Positions 53,751 through 62,638 of a stretch of 64,000 bases of DNA are shown here, one piece after another. Numbering within the stretch: the stretch's first letter is position 1; every line of letters starts with the position of its first letter. The DNA comes from Corynebacterium guangdongense (GTDB taxonomy: Bacteria > Actinomycetota > Actinomycetes > Mycobacteriales > Mycobacteriaceae), in contig NZ_CP047654.1 of NCBI RefSeq assembly GCF_030408915.1, positions 1,860,001 through 1,924,000 on the forward strand, in the 5' to 3' direction. The notes beneath the pieces are model-generated. The model did no database searches and was not told the DNA's origin. It worked only from the letters and a program-made list of their open reading frames with translations. The translations under genes and the position numbers were made by a program.

Positions 53751-54635
53751 ATGTCCCCGCTCAACGATCCCCGCACCCTCTTCCCGACCGTCGATCCCCC
53801 GGAGCAGACCCAGCCGGAACCCGGACTGGACCGTAACCTCCAGCCCCCTGCGGACCTCGGGATGGACAGCTACGTCGGCCATGAGCGCCTGGTCGGCCGC
53901 AGGGCGCTGATCACCGGCGGCGACTCCGGCATCGGCGCCGCGGCGGCCATCGCCTACGCCCGCGAGGGCGCCGACGTGGCCATCGCCTACCTGCCCGAGG
54001 AGCAGCCTGACGCGGACGTCATCCTTAAGGCGATCGGCGACGCCGGGCGCCGGGGCATCGGCATCCCGGTCGACCTGTCCACCCTGGAGGGCTGCCGAAA
54101 GGTCGTCGCCGATACCGTCGAGGCGCTCGGTGGCCTGGACATCCTGGTCAACAACGCCTCACGCCAGATCTGGCACGACGGCATTGAGAACCTGCCTGAC
54201 GAGGATTTCGATTTGACGATGCGCACCAACGTCTACGCCGCCTACCGCGTCACCAAGGAGGCGCTGCCCCACCTCCAGCCCGGCTCCTCCATCATCTTCA
54301 CCTCCTCGGTGCAGGCCTACGACCCGAGCGAGACGCTCATCGACTACGGCATCACCAAAGCCGCGATGAACCACCTGTCCAAGTCGCTGGCGATGGAGCT
54401 GACGCCGAAGGGCATCCGGGTCAACGCGGTCGCGCCGGGCCCGTTCTGGACCCCGCTGCAGCCGTCCCACGGACAGCCGATGGAGAAGGTCACCAGTTTC
54501 GGTCAGGCCAGCCCCCTCGGCCGTGCGGGTCACCCGGCCGAGCTTGCCGGCGCCTACGTGTACCTGGCCTCGGACGAGGCCTCCTACACCTCCGGCTCCA
54601 CCCTCAGCGTCACCGGTGGACGCCCGACCCCCTAG
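53751..54635 (+). CDS. SDR family oxidoreductase, general-stress type
   Basis: A 294-residue short-chain dehydrogenase. An N-terminal Pro-rich extension (residues 1-45) precedes the Rossmann fold: ALITGGDSGIGAAAAIAYA near 52, DILVNNASRQIWHD near 128, and catalytic Ser/Tyr/Lys in FTSSVQAYDPSE and DYGITKAAM near 180-205. This extended form is like B. subtilis GSP39 and YhdF/YghA, found among general-stress genes, with unknown substrate. The ATG has GAAGGAGG upstream. It stands alone between the Ldh_2 gene and a small membrane gene. Confidence 0.88.
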   Translation: MSPLNDPRTLFPTVDPPEQTQPEPGLDRNLQPPADLGMDSYVGHERLVGRRALITGGDSGIGAAAAIAYAREGADVAIAYLPEEQPDADVILKAIGDAGRRGIGIPVDLSTLEGCRKVVADTVEALGGLDILVNNASRQIWHDGIENLPDEDFDLTMRTNVYAAYRVTKEALPHLQPGSSIIFTSSVQAYDPSETLIDYGITKAAMNHLSKSLAMELTPKGIRVNAVAPGPFWTPLQPSHGQPMEKVTSFGQASPLGRAGHPAELAGAYVYLASDEASYTSGSTLSVTGGRPTP

Positions 54636-54761
54636 CACGGGCGGCTAGCACATCGCCCTCTTCTTCGCCTACCTATCAGTGTCATTTCAATCTTTCCGAC
54701 GTTCCTTTTCTCCCCGGGACGGCGTTAGGTTGAGGGGACTCGCATAGGAGAGGTGAACGTC

Positions 54762-54953
54762 ATGATCAGTGACGAATACATCAGCCGGCTGGTCGAAGAG
54801 GAAATCGCCCGCGCACGCGCGACCGTGGCCCTGGATGAGGAGGAGGCGCGGGCCGACCCGATGAGTCGCTACCTGCCCCACGTTCTCGTCTCCGCGGTCC
54901 TGGTGACCGTCCTGACCACCCTGGCCGGGGTCATCGCGACAATAACATTCTGA
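54762..54953 (+). CDS. Small single-pass membrane protein
   Basis: A 63-residue protein: charged acidic N-terminal helix (SDEYISRLVEEEIARARATVALDEEEARA) split as DEYISRLVEEEIARA then RATVALDEEEARA, followed by one hydrophobic segment near residues 42-60. ATG at 54762 with AGGAGAGG eight bases upstream; an in-frame GTG three codons earlier overlaps the site and is unlikely. No known family. It precedes a DUF1206 gene by 45 bp on the same strand. Confidence 0.65.
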   Translation: MISDEYISRLVEEEIARARATVALDEEEARADPMSRYLPHVLVSAVLVTVLTTLAGVIATITF

Positions 54954-54997
54954 GAAAACTCAGAGGGTTTTCCCCGGGCGCGTATTAGTCTGCAGGT

Positions 54998-55813
54998 ATG
55001 GACTCTTCCAGCTTAAGTCGCGAGGGCAAGGACCTTGCGGAGACCGCCCGGGAACACCCGGTGCTGGACGCCGTCGCCCGATTCGGCTACGTGGTGCTGG
55101 GTCTTCTGCACCTCCTCGTCGGCTGGTTGGCCATCCGCATCGCCACCGGCTCGGGGTCCGGGGAGGCCTCCAACTCCGGCGCCCTCGCCCAAATCGCCGA
55201 GGCGCCCGGCGGGCGGGTCGTCCTCTGGCTCGCCGTCGCGGGCCTGGGGGCCCTCTCCCTGTGGCGCCTTCTCCAGGTGGCGGCCGGCCCGGAACTCAAG
55301 CACCGGGTCAAGGGCGCCGCGCTGGGGGTGGTCTATCTCTCCCTCGCCGCCACCACCGCGACCTTCGCGCGCGGGGCCAGCACCTCGGACGGGGAGAAGG
55401 CCAGCGACGTCACCGCGACGGTCCTCAACCAGCCCGCCGGTGCGATCGCCGTCGGCATCGGTGGACTGGTCATCATCGGGGTTGGCCTGTACTCCGTCTA
55501 CCAGGGGGTCTCGCGAAAATTCGTCGAGAACCTGGACCGTGGCGCAGAATCCGGCAGTGTCGGCACCGCCATCGTGGTCAGCGGCATCATCGGCTACATC
55601 GCCCGCGGCGTCGCCTTCGCAGTACTGGGCGGGTTGGTCGTCTGGGCCGCGCTGACCAACGATCCGGAGAAGGCCGGCGGATTGGACGCCGCATTGCGCT
55701 ACATCGGGGAGCAGCCCTTCGGCATGGTTCTGCTCATCGTCGTCGGTGTGGGCCTGATGATGTACGGCCTCTTCTGTCTGGCCCGCGCCCGCTACGCTGA
55801 CGCGGACAGTTAA
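54998..55813 (+). CDS. DUF1206 membrane protein
   Basis: A 271-residue polytopic protein, about six hydrophobic segments, made of three repeated two-helix units (for example RFGYVVLGLLHLLVGWLAI, then GLGALSLWRLLQVAAG and GYIARGVAFAVLGGLV). This internal repeat is the mark of DUF1206, an uncharacterised family frequent in stress islands of actinobacteria and proteobacteria. ATG at 54998. Its TAA is directly followed by the stop of the convergent PIG-L gene, with no terminator between them. Confidence 0.87.
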   Translation: MDSSSLSREGKDLAETAREHPVLDAVARFGYVVLGLLHLLVGWLAIRIATGSGSGEASNSGALAQIAEAPGGRVVLWLAVAGLGALSLWRLLQVAAGPELKHRVKGAALGVVYLSLAATTATFARGASTSDGEKASDVTATVLNQPAGAIAVGIGGLVIIGVGLYSVYQGVSRKFVENLDRGAESGSVGTAIVVSGIIGYIARGVAFAVLGGLVVWAALTNDPEKAGGLDAALRYIGEQPFGMVLLIVVGVGLMMYGLFCLARARYADADS

Positions 55814-56551
55814 CTACATGTCCCAGGACACGAAGCCCATCGCGTTGTCCACCCCCTGATCGCCCAGTCCGAGCTGCGTCGCCGTCTCCGCGCTCATGGC
55901 CGTGAGCATGTCCCTCGGCTCCGGGTGATCGGGCAGGTCAGCCAGGTATACCTGGTGCGCCTCCAGAGAGGCGATTCCCTTCTCCAGCGGTTCGCCGGTG
56001 ACGTCCACCCAGACGTCGGGGGCTGAGACTCCCCCGACCAGGAAGCGCTCGGCCCTCCAGGGGGCCAGTCCGGCGTCGAGAAGCTCGGGGAAGGACCAGC
56101 GGTTGCCGGCGTCGCGGATGGCGTCGCCGGTGGCCTCGCCCGTGATGCGGTGGTCGACGTGATTGAAGCCCCAGGGTGCGTTGATGTCGTAGTTGCTGGT
56201 GACCACGATGTTCGGGCGGCGTCGGCGGATGTGGGCGGCGATGGCCTTGCGCACCGGCAGCCCCGCCTCCATGTGGCCGTCGGGGAAGTCGAGGACGGTC
56301 AGGTCATCGACTCCGACGATGTCGCAGGCCGCCCGCTGCTCCTTCTCACGCAACGGCCCAGCGACGGCGGGTTCGCGCTGCATGCCCGCCTCCCCGGCGG
56401 TGAGCAGCAGGTAATCGACCGCTATTCCGGTCGCGGTCCAGGCCGCGACCGCGCAGGAGATTCCGTATTCGAGATCGTCGGGGTGCGCCACGACGCACAG
56501 GATCCGCTCCACACCCGACGTGTCCAGTTGGTGAACGTTCTGCCCAGTCAT
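55814..56551 (-). CDS. PIG-L family deacetylase
   Basis: A 245-residue zinc hydrolase of the LmbE/PIG-L/MshB fold. AHPDDLEYG near residue 18 supplies the metal ligands His, Asp, Asp, and NHVDHRITGEATGDAI near 128 the later His. FLLTAGE-like loop TAGEAGMQRE near 52 is present too. Related enzymes remove acetyl groups from amino sugars (MshB, Mca, N-acetylglucosaminyl lipids). The substrate here cannot be told; mycothiol genes are not nearby. GAGGAG precedes ATG 56551. It is divergent from an ornithine-cyclodeaminase-fold gene, 305 bp apart. Confidence 0.85.
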   Translation of the reverse strand: MTGQNVHQLDTSGVERILCVVAHPDDLEYGISCAVAAWTATGIAVDYLLLTAGEAGMQREPAVAGPLREKEQRAACDIVGVDDLTVLDFPDGHMEAGLPVRKAIAAHIRRRRPNIVVTSNYDINAPWGFNHVDHRITGEATGDAIRDAGNRWSFPELLDAGLAPWRAERFLVGGVSAPDVWVDVTGEPLEKGIASLEAHQVYLADLPDHPEPRDMLTAMSAETATQLGLGDQGVDNAMGFVSWDM

Positions 56552-56856
56552 AGGTCTCCTCGAGGAATGTTATTGATTAGTTATAAAACTCGGCCACCGG
56601 CAGCGCAACCCACCTTTCCGGCTCCTTAAACCCGGGACAAAACCGCAGTACAGGGGCCGGAATAGTTATGGTTCGACGGTCGACTTCCCTACGGTGAGGG
56701 CGTACCCGCCCACGGTACCCACGCCGACGTGCGCTGCGCCACGCCAGACACCGCGTGCCGCGCGCCGCCGGACAAAACATCAGAGTCGTCGGCCCGCCCC
56801 CGCGCCCCGCGCGGATGGACGCGGGGCTGACATAACCTGGAAAGACACGGATAATA

Positions 56857-58014
56857 ATGACCTTCACTCCCCCGGAGCTTCCCCGCATCGATTTCCTCTA
56901 CCTCAATGAGCAGGACATGCTCGACGCCGGAGTCGCGGACTCCGCGCGCTGCGTCGAGGTCATGGAAGAGACGCTGATCCTGCTTGCTGACGGCGACTAC
57001 CGCATGGCCGGCGCCTCCGCGAACTCCCACGGCGCCCAGATCAACTTCCCGGCGCGCCCGGAGCACGCCGGCATGCCCGCTGACGGCCCGGATCGCCGCT
57101 TCATGGCCATGCCCGCCTACCTCGGCGGCCGATTCGGCACCACCGGCGTCAAGTGGTACGGCTCCAACGCCGAGAACCGTGCACGCGACCTGCCGCGTTC
57201 CATCCACGTCTTCGTCCTCAACGACACCGACACCGGTGCCCCGCTGGCGATCATGAGCGCCAACACCCTCTCCGCCTACCGTACCGGCGCGGTCCCGGGC
57301 GTCGGCGTGAAGCATCTGGCACTGTCCGACGCCGAATCCGTCGGCATCATCGGCCCCGGCGTCATGAGCCGGACCATCCTTTCCTCCGCGGTCTCCCAGC
57401 GCCCGTCGATCCGCACGGTCAAGGTCAAGGGCCGCTCGGAAGCGTCCACCTACCGGGCGGCCAAGTGGTACGCCGAGTCCTTCCCGGAGCTCGACGTGCA
57501 GGTCGTCCACTCAGAGCAGGAGGCGATCGAGAACTCCGACATCCTCATTGCCGGAACCTCCACCTCCAAGGACGGCCCGAGCGCCTTCCCCTACTTCAAG
57601 ACCGATTGGCTCAAGCCCGGTGCGCTGGTCCTCGCCCCCGCCGCGGCCCGCTTCGACGATGACCTTCTCACCTCCGGCCGGGCCGACCTCGTCGTCGATT
57701 ACCGCGGCCTCTACCAGGAGTGGTTCCAGGAGAACGGCCCGAAGGTCACCTATGAGGAGCTGCTCGGCATCCCCGGCAACCACTGGTGGGATCTCAAGGA
57801 GCAGGGGGTTCTTCGTGAGGAGCAGCTGGTCAACATCGGAGACATCGCCTCCGGTCACGCCCCCGGGCGCGTCAGCGACGGGCAGATCTTCCTCTATTCC
57901 ATCGGCGGCATGCCGGTCGAGGACGTCGCCTGGGCGACCGACCTCTACGAGAACGCCCGCAGGAAGGGCATCGGTACCGTGCTCAACCTGTGGGACACCC
58001 CGGCGCTTAGCTAA
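56857..58014 (+). CDS. Ornithine cyclodeaminase/mu-crystallin fold protein
   Basis: A 385-residue NAD(P)-binding protein. GAVPGVGVKHLAL near residue 145 and IIGPGVMSRTILSSAV near 165 form the Rossmann motif of the family; YRTGAVPGVGVK resembles the substrate lysine region. The C-terminal 60 residues (IASGHAPGRVSDGQIFLYSIGGMPVEDVAWA in parts) match an OCD-like subgroup that some databases label tyramine oxidase subunit B. Family members reduce cyclic imines (ketimines) or cyclodeaminate ornithine. The start ATG 56857 has only a weak purine stretch upstream. It is longer than typical OCD (about 330). Confidence 0.78.
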   Translation: MTFTPPELPRIDFLYLNEQDMLDAGVADSARCVEVMEETLILLADGDYRMAGASANSHGAQINFPARPEHAGMPADGPDRRFMAMPAYLGGRFGTTGVKWYGSNAENRARDLPRSIHVFVLNDTDTGAPLAIMSANTLSAYRTGAVPGVGVKHLALSDAESVGIIGPGVMSRTILSSAVSQRPSIRTVKVKGRSEASTYRAAKWYAESFPELDVQVVHSEQEAIENSDILIAGTSTSKDGPSAFPYFKTDWLKPGALVLAPAAARFDDDLLTSGRADLVVDYRGLYQEWFQENGPKVTYEELLGIPGNHWWDLKEQGVLREEQLVNIGDIASGHAPGRVSDGQIFLYSIGGMPVEDVAWATDLYENARRKGIGTVLNLWDTPALS

Positions 58015-58024
58015 GGGCTCACCC

Positions 58025-58777
58025 TCAGGCGGCTACCCCGAAGAGCGCGCCGACGCCATAGGTGATGGCCAGGCCGAGCGCGCCGCCGAGGACCAGACGC
58101 AGGACGGCCCGCCAGGGGTTGGCTTTCGACAACTTGCCCGAGACGTAGCCGGTGACGGCCAGAGCGATCAGCGTCGTCGCGGTCACCATCAGCGCACCGT
58201 TGCCCGCACCGGCGAAGAACACCGACAGCATCGGCAGAGCCGCGCCCAGCAGGAAGGAGATCGCCGACGCGCCCGCCGCGATCCAGGGGTTGGTGAGGTC
58301 CTCGGAATCGAGGCCGAACTCCAGCTTCAGGTGGACGGGAACGGTGATCTCGACGCCCCGGCTGTTGATCTCGGTGGCGGCCGTGGAGGCCGTGTCGGCG
58401 CTCATGCCCATCTCCTCGAGCATCCCGGCCAGTTCGTCGTGCTCACCCTGCGGATCCTCGGCCAGCTCCCAGGTCTCCTTCCTCACGAGTGCTTTCTCGG
58501 TGTCGCGCTGCGAGGAGACTGACACGTACTCGCCGACGGCCATCGACACAGCGCCCGCGATGGTGGAGGCCAGGCCCGCGGCCAGCACCGAACGGCTGTC
58601 CATGCCCGAGCCAATGACGCCCAGCAACAGCGCCGCGACGGAGACGATGCCGTCGTTGGCGCCGAGCACCCCGGCGCGCAGGGCGTTGAGCCGGTTGCCC
58701 AGGTCCCCGCCCGCGGAGGGGTTGGTTTCCTGTACGACGGGGTTGTCCCCGATGATGCGCTCCGAAAAGCTGGGCAT
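58025..58777 (-). CDS. VIT1/CCC1-family iron/manganese transporter
   Basis: A 250-residue membrane transporter. LNALRAGVLGANDGIVSVAALLLGV, here shown as RAGVLGANDGIVS near residue 33, and AVSMAVGEYVSVSSQRDTEK near 75 are the first two helices of the VIT fold; a hydrophilic middle part (KETWELAEDPQGEHDEL) resembles the metal-sensing helices. Three more helices follow. It likely exports or stores Fe2+ or Mn2+. AAGGAG lies before ATG 58777. It converges with the OCD-fold gene, with only ten bases between the stop codons. Confidence 0.85.
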   Translation of the reverse strand: MPSFSERIIGDNPVVQETNPSAGGDLGNRLNALRAGVLGANDGIVSVAALLLGVIGSGMDSRSVLAAGLASTIAGAVSMAVGEYVSVSSQRDTEKALVRKETWELAEDPQGEHDELAGMLEEMGMSADTASTAATEINSRGVEITVPVHLKLEFGLDSEDLTNPWIAAGASAISFLLGAALPMLSVFFAGAGNGALMVTATTLIALAVTGYVSGKLSKANPWRAVLRLVLGGALGLAITYGVGALFGVAA

Positions 58778-59082
58778 GACGGTTCTCCTTCGGCGCCGGT
58801 GATATGCCTCCACCCTAAGCCGGACTTCGTGGCGCCACAACGAAACCCAGCCTTGCCTTCCTGGGGTGACGCTGAGCCATCCGGGGGGGGATTGAAAGGC
58901 TGCCTGTGCTTTCCCGCCGAGGTTTTCCCTATCCTTGGTCGGAGGCCGATGCAGGGGGACGCGCGCCCCCGGCGGCCTGTCTTGGCAGTCCGGGCGGACC
59001 GCTCACCCGCCAGCTTGGCGCGTGCGACATGTCCCCTACCCACCTTCTCTGGCCCGCCCGGCACGACGAGGAGTCGATACCC

Positions 59083-60525
59083 GTGCCCCTGAACTTCACT
59101 GCATATGATGAAGTCGCAGAATTCATCGAGAAGAACGACATCAAGTGGGTGGACGCCCGCTTTACGGATGTTCCCGGAATCGAGCAGCACCTCGCCATTC
59201 CGGCCCGTACCTTCGATGAGCAGGCGATGGCGACGGGGGTGGCGTTCGACGGGTCGTCCATCTCGGGATACACCTCGGTTGAGGACTCCGACATGACGCT
59301 GCTGCCCGACATCGCCACCGCCTACGTCGATCCGTTCCGCCGCTCGAAAACGCTGAACATCCAGTTCTTCGTGCACGATCCCCACACCGGCCAGGTCTTT
59401 TCCCGGGATCCGCGCAACATCGCGCTCAAGGCGGAGAAGTACCTCGCCGCCACCGGCATCGCCGACACCTGCAACGTCGGCTCCGAGGCGGAGTTCTACA
59501 TCTTCGACTCGGTGCGCTACGACTCGACCAACAACGCCAGCTTCCACGAGGTCGACTCGGTGGAGGGCTGGTGGAACTCGGGCAAGGAGTTCAACCCGGA
59601 CGGCTCGCGCAATCTCGGCCACAAGGTGCGCACCAAGGGCGGCTATTTCCCCACCGCCCCCTATGACCACCTGCAGGATCTCCGCGACGAGATCGGCGAG
59701 ACCCTCGAGGAGGTCGGCTTCGAGGTCGAACGCGCCCACCACGAGATGGGCTCCGGTGGCCAGCAGGAGGTCAACTACCGCTTCAACTCCCTGCTTCACG
59801 CCGCCGACGACCTGCAGACCTTCAAGTACGTGGTGAAGAACGTCGCCCAGCAGAACCAGAAGTCGGCGACCTTCATGCCCAAGCCGATCGCCAACGACGG
59901 CGGCTCCGGCATGCATCTGCACATGAGTCTGTGGAAGGAGGGCAACCCGCTGTTCTTCGACGAGGCCAACTACGGTGGCCTCTCCGAGCTGGCCATGCAC
60001 TTCATGGGCGGCGTGCTCCACCACGCCCCGGCCGTGCTGGCGTTCACCAACCCGACGATGAACTCCTACCATCGCCTGGTTCCGGGCTTCGAGGCTCCGG
60101 TCAACCTGGTCTACTCCAGCCGCAACCGCTCGGCGGCGATCCGCATCCCCTCGAACTCCAACAGCCCGAAGTCCAAGCGCATCGAGTTCCGGGCGCCGGA
60201 TCCCTCGGGCAACCCCTACCTGGGTTTCACCGCGATGCTCATGGCCGGCCTGGACGGCATCCGCAACGAGATCCACCCGGGTGATCCGGTGGACGAGGAT
60301 CTCTACGCCATGGCCGAGGAGGACAAGGTCGGCATCCGTCAGCTGCCGGCCTCCCTGGACGAGGCCCTTCACGCGCTCGAGGAGGACCATGAGTTCCTGC
60401 TGGCCGGTGACGTGTTCACCCAGGACCTCATCGACGCCCACATCAAGTACAAACGCGAGGAGGAGATCTACCCGGCGCGCCTGCGCCCGACGACCCACGA
60501 GTTCGAGCTCTACTACGACTGTTAA
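59083..60525 (+). CDS. Second type I glutamine synthetase, GlnA paralog
   Basis: A 480-residue GSI protein closely similar to GlnA at 49315 over the full length, with [28 protein letters not shown] and NRSAAIRIP intact, so it is probably catalytically active. The adenylylation neighbourhood DLYELPPEE is replaced by DLYAMAEED: the Tyr is kept, the flanking Pro-Pro-Glu is lost, so control by GlnE may not apply. Its sequence is nearer to GlnA than to the shorter GlnA2 of C. glutamicum. The GTG at 59083 has GAGGAG nine bases upstream. It follows the VIT gene, in the other direction. Confidence 0.88.
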   Translation: MPLNFTAYDEVAEFIEKNDIKWVDARFTDVPGIEQHLAIPARTFDEQAMATGVAFDGSSISGYTSVEDSDMTLLPDIATAYVDPFRRSKTLNIQFFVHDPHTGQVFSRDPRNIALKAEKYLAATGIADTCNVGSEAEFYIFDSVRYDSTNNASFHEVDSVEGWWNSGKEFNPDGSRNLGHKVRTKGGYFPTAPYDHLQDLRDEIGETLEEVGFEVERAHHEMGSGGQQEVNYRFNSLLHAADDLQTFKYVVKNVAQQNQKSATFMPKPIANDGGSGMHLHMSLWKEGNPLFFDEANYGGLSELAMHFMGGVLHHAPAVLAFTNPTMNSYHRLVPGFEAPVNLVYSSRNRSAAIRIPSNSNSPKSKRIEFRAPDPSGNPYLGFTAMLMAGLDGIRNEIHPGDPVDEDLYAMAEEDKVGIRQLPASLDEALHALEEDHEFLLAGDVFTQDLIDAHIKYKREEEIYPARLRPTTHEFELYYDC

Positions 60526-60590
60526 CCCGCCTCCGCCCCACCTGCCGAGGCCTCTGCCGGCTACCGGCGGGGCGGGATGTTCCGGTTCGC

Positions 60591-62027
60591 TCAGCCCCGC
60601 CCCGCCTGCCGCCCGCGGATCTCCATCCGTCGCTTCGCCTCCCTGGCCTCCCGCACTGAAGTGACCCCGTCGTGGACGACGAGCGCGGCATTCGCGGCCA
60701 CCCCCGTCGGGCCCAAGCGTCCGACCAGGCGGGGCTTGAGCAGGGACATCGCCACCGATCCCGCCACCCGTTTGCTGAGCCGCCGGTTAACCTGGGTGAA
60801 GGCCAGGTCACGCGCGCCCTCGCGGAGCATCGGCTCCATCGCGTGCTGGCGGACCGCCTCCCCGACGGGAACCCCGGCGTCGACGGCCTCGGCGATCGCC
60901 GCGGAGGTGGTCACGAGGTCGGCGGTGCTCATCGCCTTCGACGAGGCACGATCGGTCATCTCGACGATCCTGGTCCCGGCCGGAGTCGATTGGTCGACGG
61001 CCTTGCCGAGTTCCTCGATCAGCTCCTGTGAGTAGCCGGCGGCGGTCCGCGGGTCGAGCCCGGAATCCGGGGTGGTCGGGTTGATCACCAGCGCGAGCAG
61101 TTCGCCCGCGGCCTCCGCGTCCGAGGTCACGTAACGTACGGCGGCGCCCACCATGGCCGAGCCGGTGACCTGGATGCCTTCGGCGAGGGCGGCCACCGCC
61201 GCGCTCAGGGCGGCCACCGCCGCCGCACTGGCGACGACGACCTGATCACCGGCGATGGCGTCGACCCCCGCCACCGGCACCGGCAGCACCGCTGCGGGCA
61301 GCCACTGCAGGTAAAGGCCATCGTCGATAAGCCGGCGCCCGGCCTCCATCAGCCTCTCCGCCACCACCTCCAGCGCGCCGTCGTTCCACTCTTCCTGGGC
61401 TGTCGGCGGCGACCACGTCCCGAGGCCGTCGGTGAGCTGTCTCATCCGGGAGGCGGTCAGACCGTCCAGGTCCACCGTCGCCGAACGAAGGTCCACGGCG
61501 TTGTCGAAGCACGTGGAGAATTCGCGCATGTGGTGGAGGTACTCCTCCTGCACGACGAGCATCTGCCCGGCGATCCTGTAGTACAGCTCCGGGTCCCCCG
61601 CCCCGGCGGCGGACCGGAGCCGGCCGGCCAGGGCGTGAAACTCCCGGCCCCTGCCTTCCCAGCCGTCCCGGTGCAGCTTCGCCTGTTCCTTGTTGAGCTC
61701 CATCACCTCCCGGAGTTCAGCCAGGGCGCCGTCGTAGTCCCCGATAAGCTCACGCATGCGCCCCGCCGACGCCATCAACCCGGTGACGGCGGGGGCATGG
61801 CCCCGCGTGATCAACCGGTTCAGCGCGTCCGCGGCATCCCCCCGGAAAGAGTCCACCGCAGCCCCGGCCACTGCCTCCGCGACCGCTGTCCCCTCCTCCA
61901 CCAGGAAGTCCCAGAAAGCGATTTCCGAGCTGATCACCCCCGGCCGGCCGCCGATGTGGAACGGGTATTCCAGATAGCGCTCCCACCGGTCCGGAAACAC
62001 CGTGTCCACGTCAAATCCCGCTGTCAT
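60591..62027 (-). CDS. Large helical hypothetical protein, WXG100/PPE-like N-terminus
   Basis: A 478-residue protein without a known family. Residues about 1-180 are helical with Trp-rich start (FPDRWERYLEYPFH) and SFRGDAADALNRLI near 60, a pattern like WXG100/PPE or EspB-type proteins of type VII secretion. Residues about 250-300 are Ala/Val-rich and hydrophobic (VVVASAAAVAALSAAVAAL), possibly amphipathic. The C-terminal third is helical and basic. No signal peptide, no WXG motif proper, and no secretion genes nearby. Start ATG 62027. It may be a secreted or phage/toxin-type scaffold; I do not assign a function. Confidence 0.6.
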   Translation of the reverse strand: MTAGFDVDTVFPDRWERYLEYPFHIGGRPGVISSEIAFWDFLVEEGTAVAEAVAGAAVDSFRGDAADALNRLITRGHAPAVTGLMASAGRMRELIGDYDGALAELREVMELNKEQAKLHRDGWEGRGREFHALAGRLRSAAGAGDPELYYRIAGQMLVVQEEYLHHMREFSTCFDNAVDLRSATVDLDGLTASRMRQLTDGLGTWSPPTAQEEWNDGALEVVAERLMEAGRRLIDDGLYLQWLPAAVLPVPVAGVDAIAGDQVVVASAAAVAALSAAVAALAEGIQVTGSAMVGAAVRYVTSDAEAAGELLALVINPTTPDSGLDPRTAAGYSQELIEELGKAVDQSTPAGTRIVEMTDRASSKAMSTADLVTTSAAIAEAVDAGVPVGEAVRQHAMEPMLREGARDLAFTQVNRRLSKRVAGSVAMSLLKPRLVGRLGPTGVAANAALVVHDGVTSVREAREAKRRMEIRGRQAGRG

Positions 62028-62149
62028 GTGAAATCCCCCCGAATTCCAGTCATCGACCGTACGGGGCCGACTCTAACCCCCGCCCCGGGCCCGGTGGCCC
62101 CGGCGCTGCGCACCGTAGTGGTCATGGGCCCGGCTAGGGTGGGGCCACC

Positions 62150-62638
62150 ATGGCAGTGACCTTGACGCTCGTCTCCCCCGACCCTGGTGCTCCGGGCCTG
62201 CGCTCGCGCATCAGCGACACCCGGGCATTCCTGCGTGCGCGCGGCCTCATCCCCTCCCCGACCGGCCCCTACCTGCTCGCCGAGGACGGGGCGCTCCCCG
62301 TCCTGGACGGGAACACCCTCCACCTGGAGATGTCCTGGCTCGGCGAGGGCGCCCGGGGCGTCTACGCCACCGTCTGGGACGCGCAGCCGGGGCCGCACCT
62401 GGCGGAGCTGGTCTTCGACCTGGCCGACGTCGCCCGGCTGCTGCTGACCCCGAGCCCGGCCCCGCCCCACATCATCGCCTGCGGCGAGCACTTCCCGGAC
62501 GCCGAGGTCGTCGACGAATCCGTCCCGCCCTGGCTCGAGGTCGCGGTACGCGCCCGGACGCCCCCTGAGCTCGAGGAGATCCTCGCCGGTGGCTGGCCCG
62601 CGTACCGCATCACCTACGCGGACCGCTACTGGACCTAG
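62150..62638 (+). CDS. Hypothetical protein, unknown family
   Basis: A 162-residue soluble protein divergent from the 478-residue gene by 122 bp. It opens MAVTLTLVSPDPGAPGLRSR, is acidic, has LHLEMSWLGEGARGVYATVW near residue 62 and ends AYRITYADRYWT. No motifs I know. A TAGGGT element is nine bases before the ATG. Its stop overlaps the stop of the convergent NUDIX gene by three bases. Being small, acidic and divergent from a large helical protein, it could be a chaperone or immunity-type partner, but this is speculation. Confidence 0.6.
   Translation: MAVTLTLVSPDPGAPGLRSRISDTRAFLRARGLIPSPTGPYLLAEDGALPVLDGNTLHLEMSWLGEGARGVYATVWDAQPGPHLAELVFDLADVARLLLTPSPAPPHIIACGEHFPDAEVVDESVPPWLEVAVRARTPPELEEILAGGWPAYRITYADRYWT

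Noticed and set aside
56570-56586. AT-rich sequence TTATTGATTAGTTATAA in the PIG-L/OCD divergent region as an operator
   Set aside because: Only four to five bases at each end are symmetrical; too weak to separate from local AT-richness.
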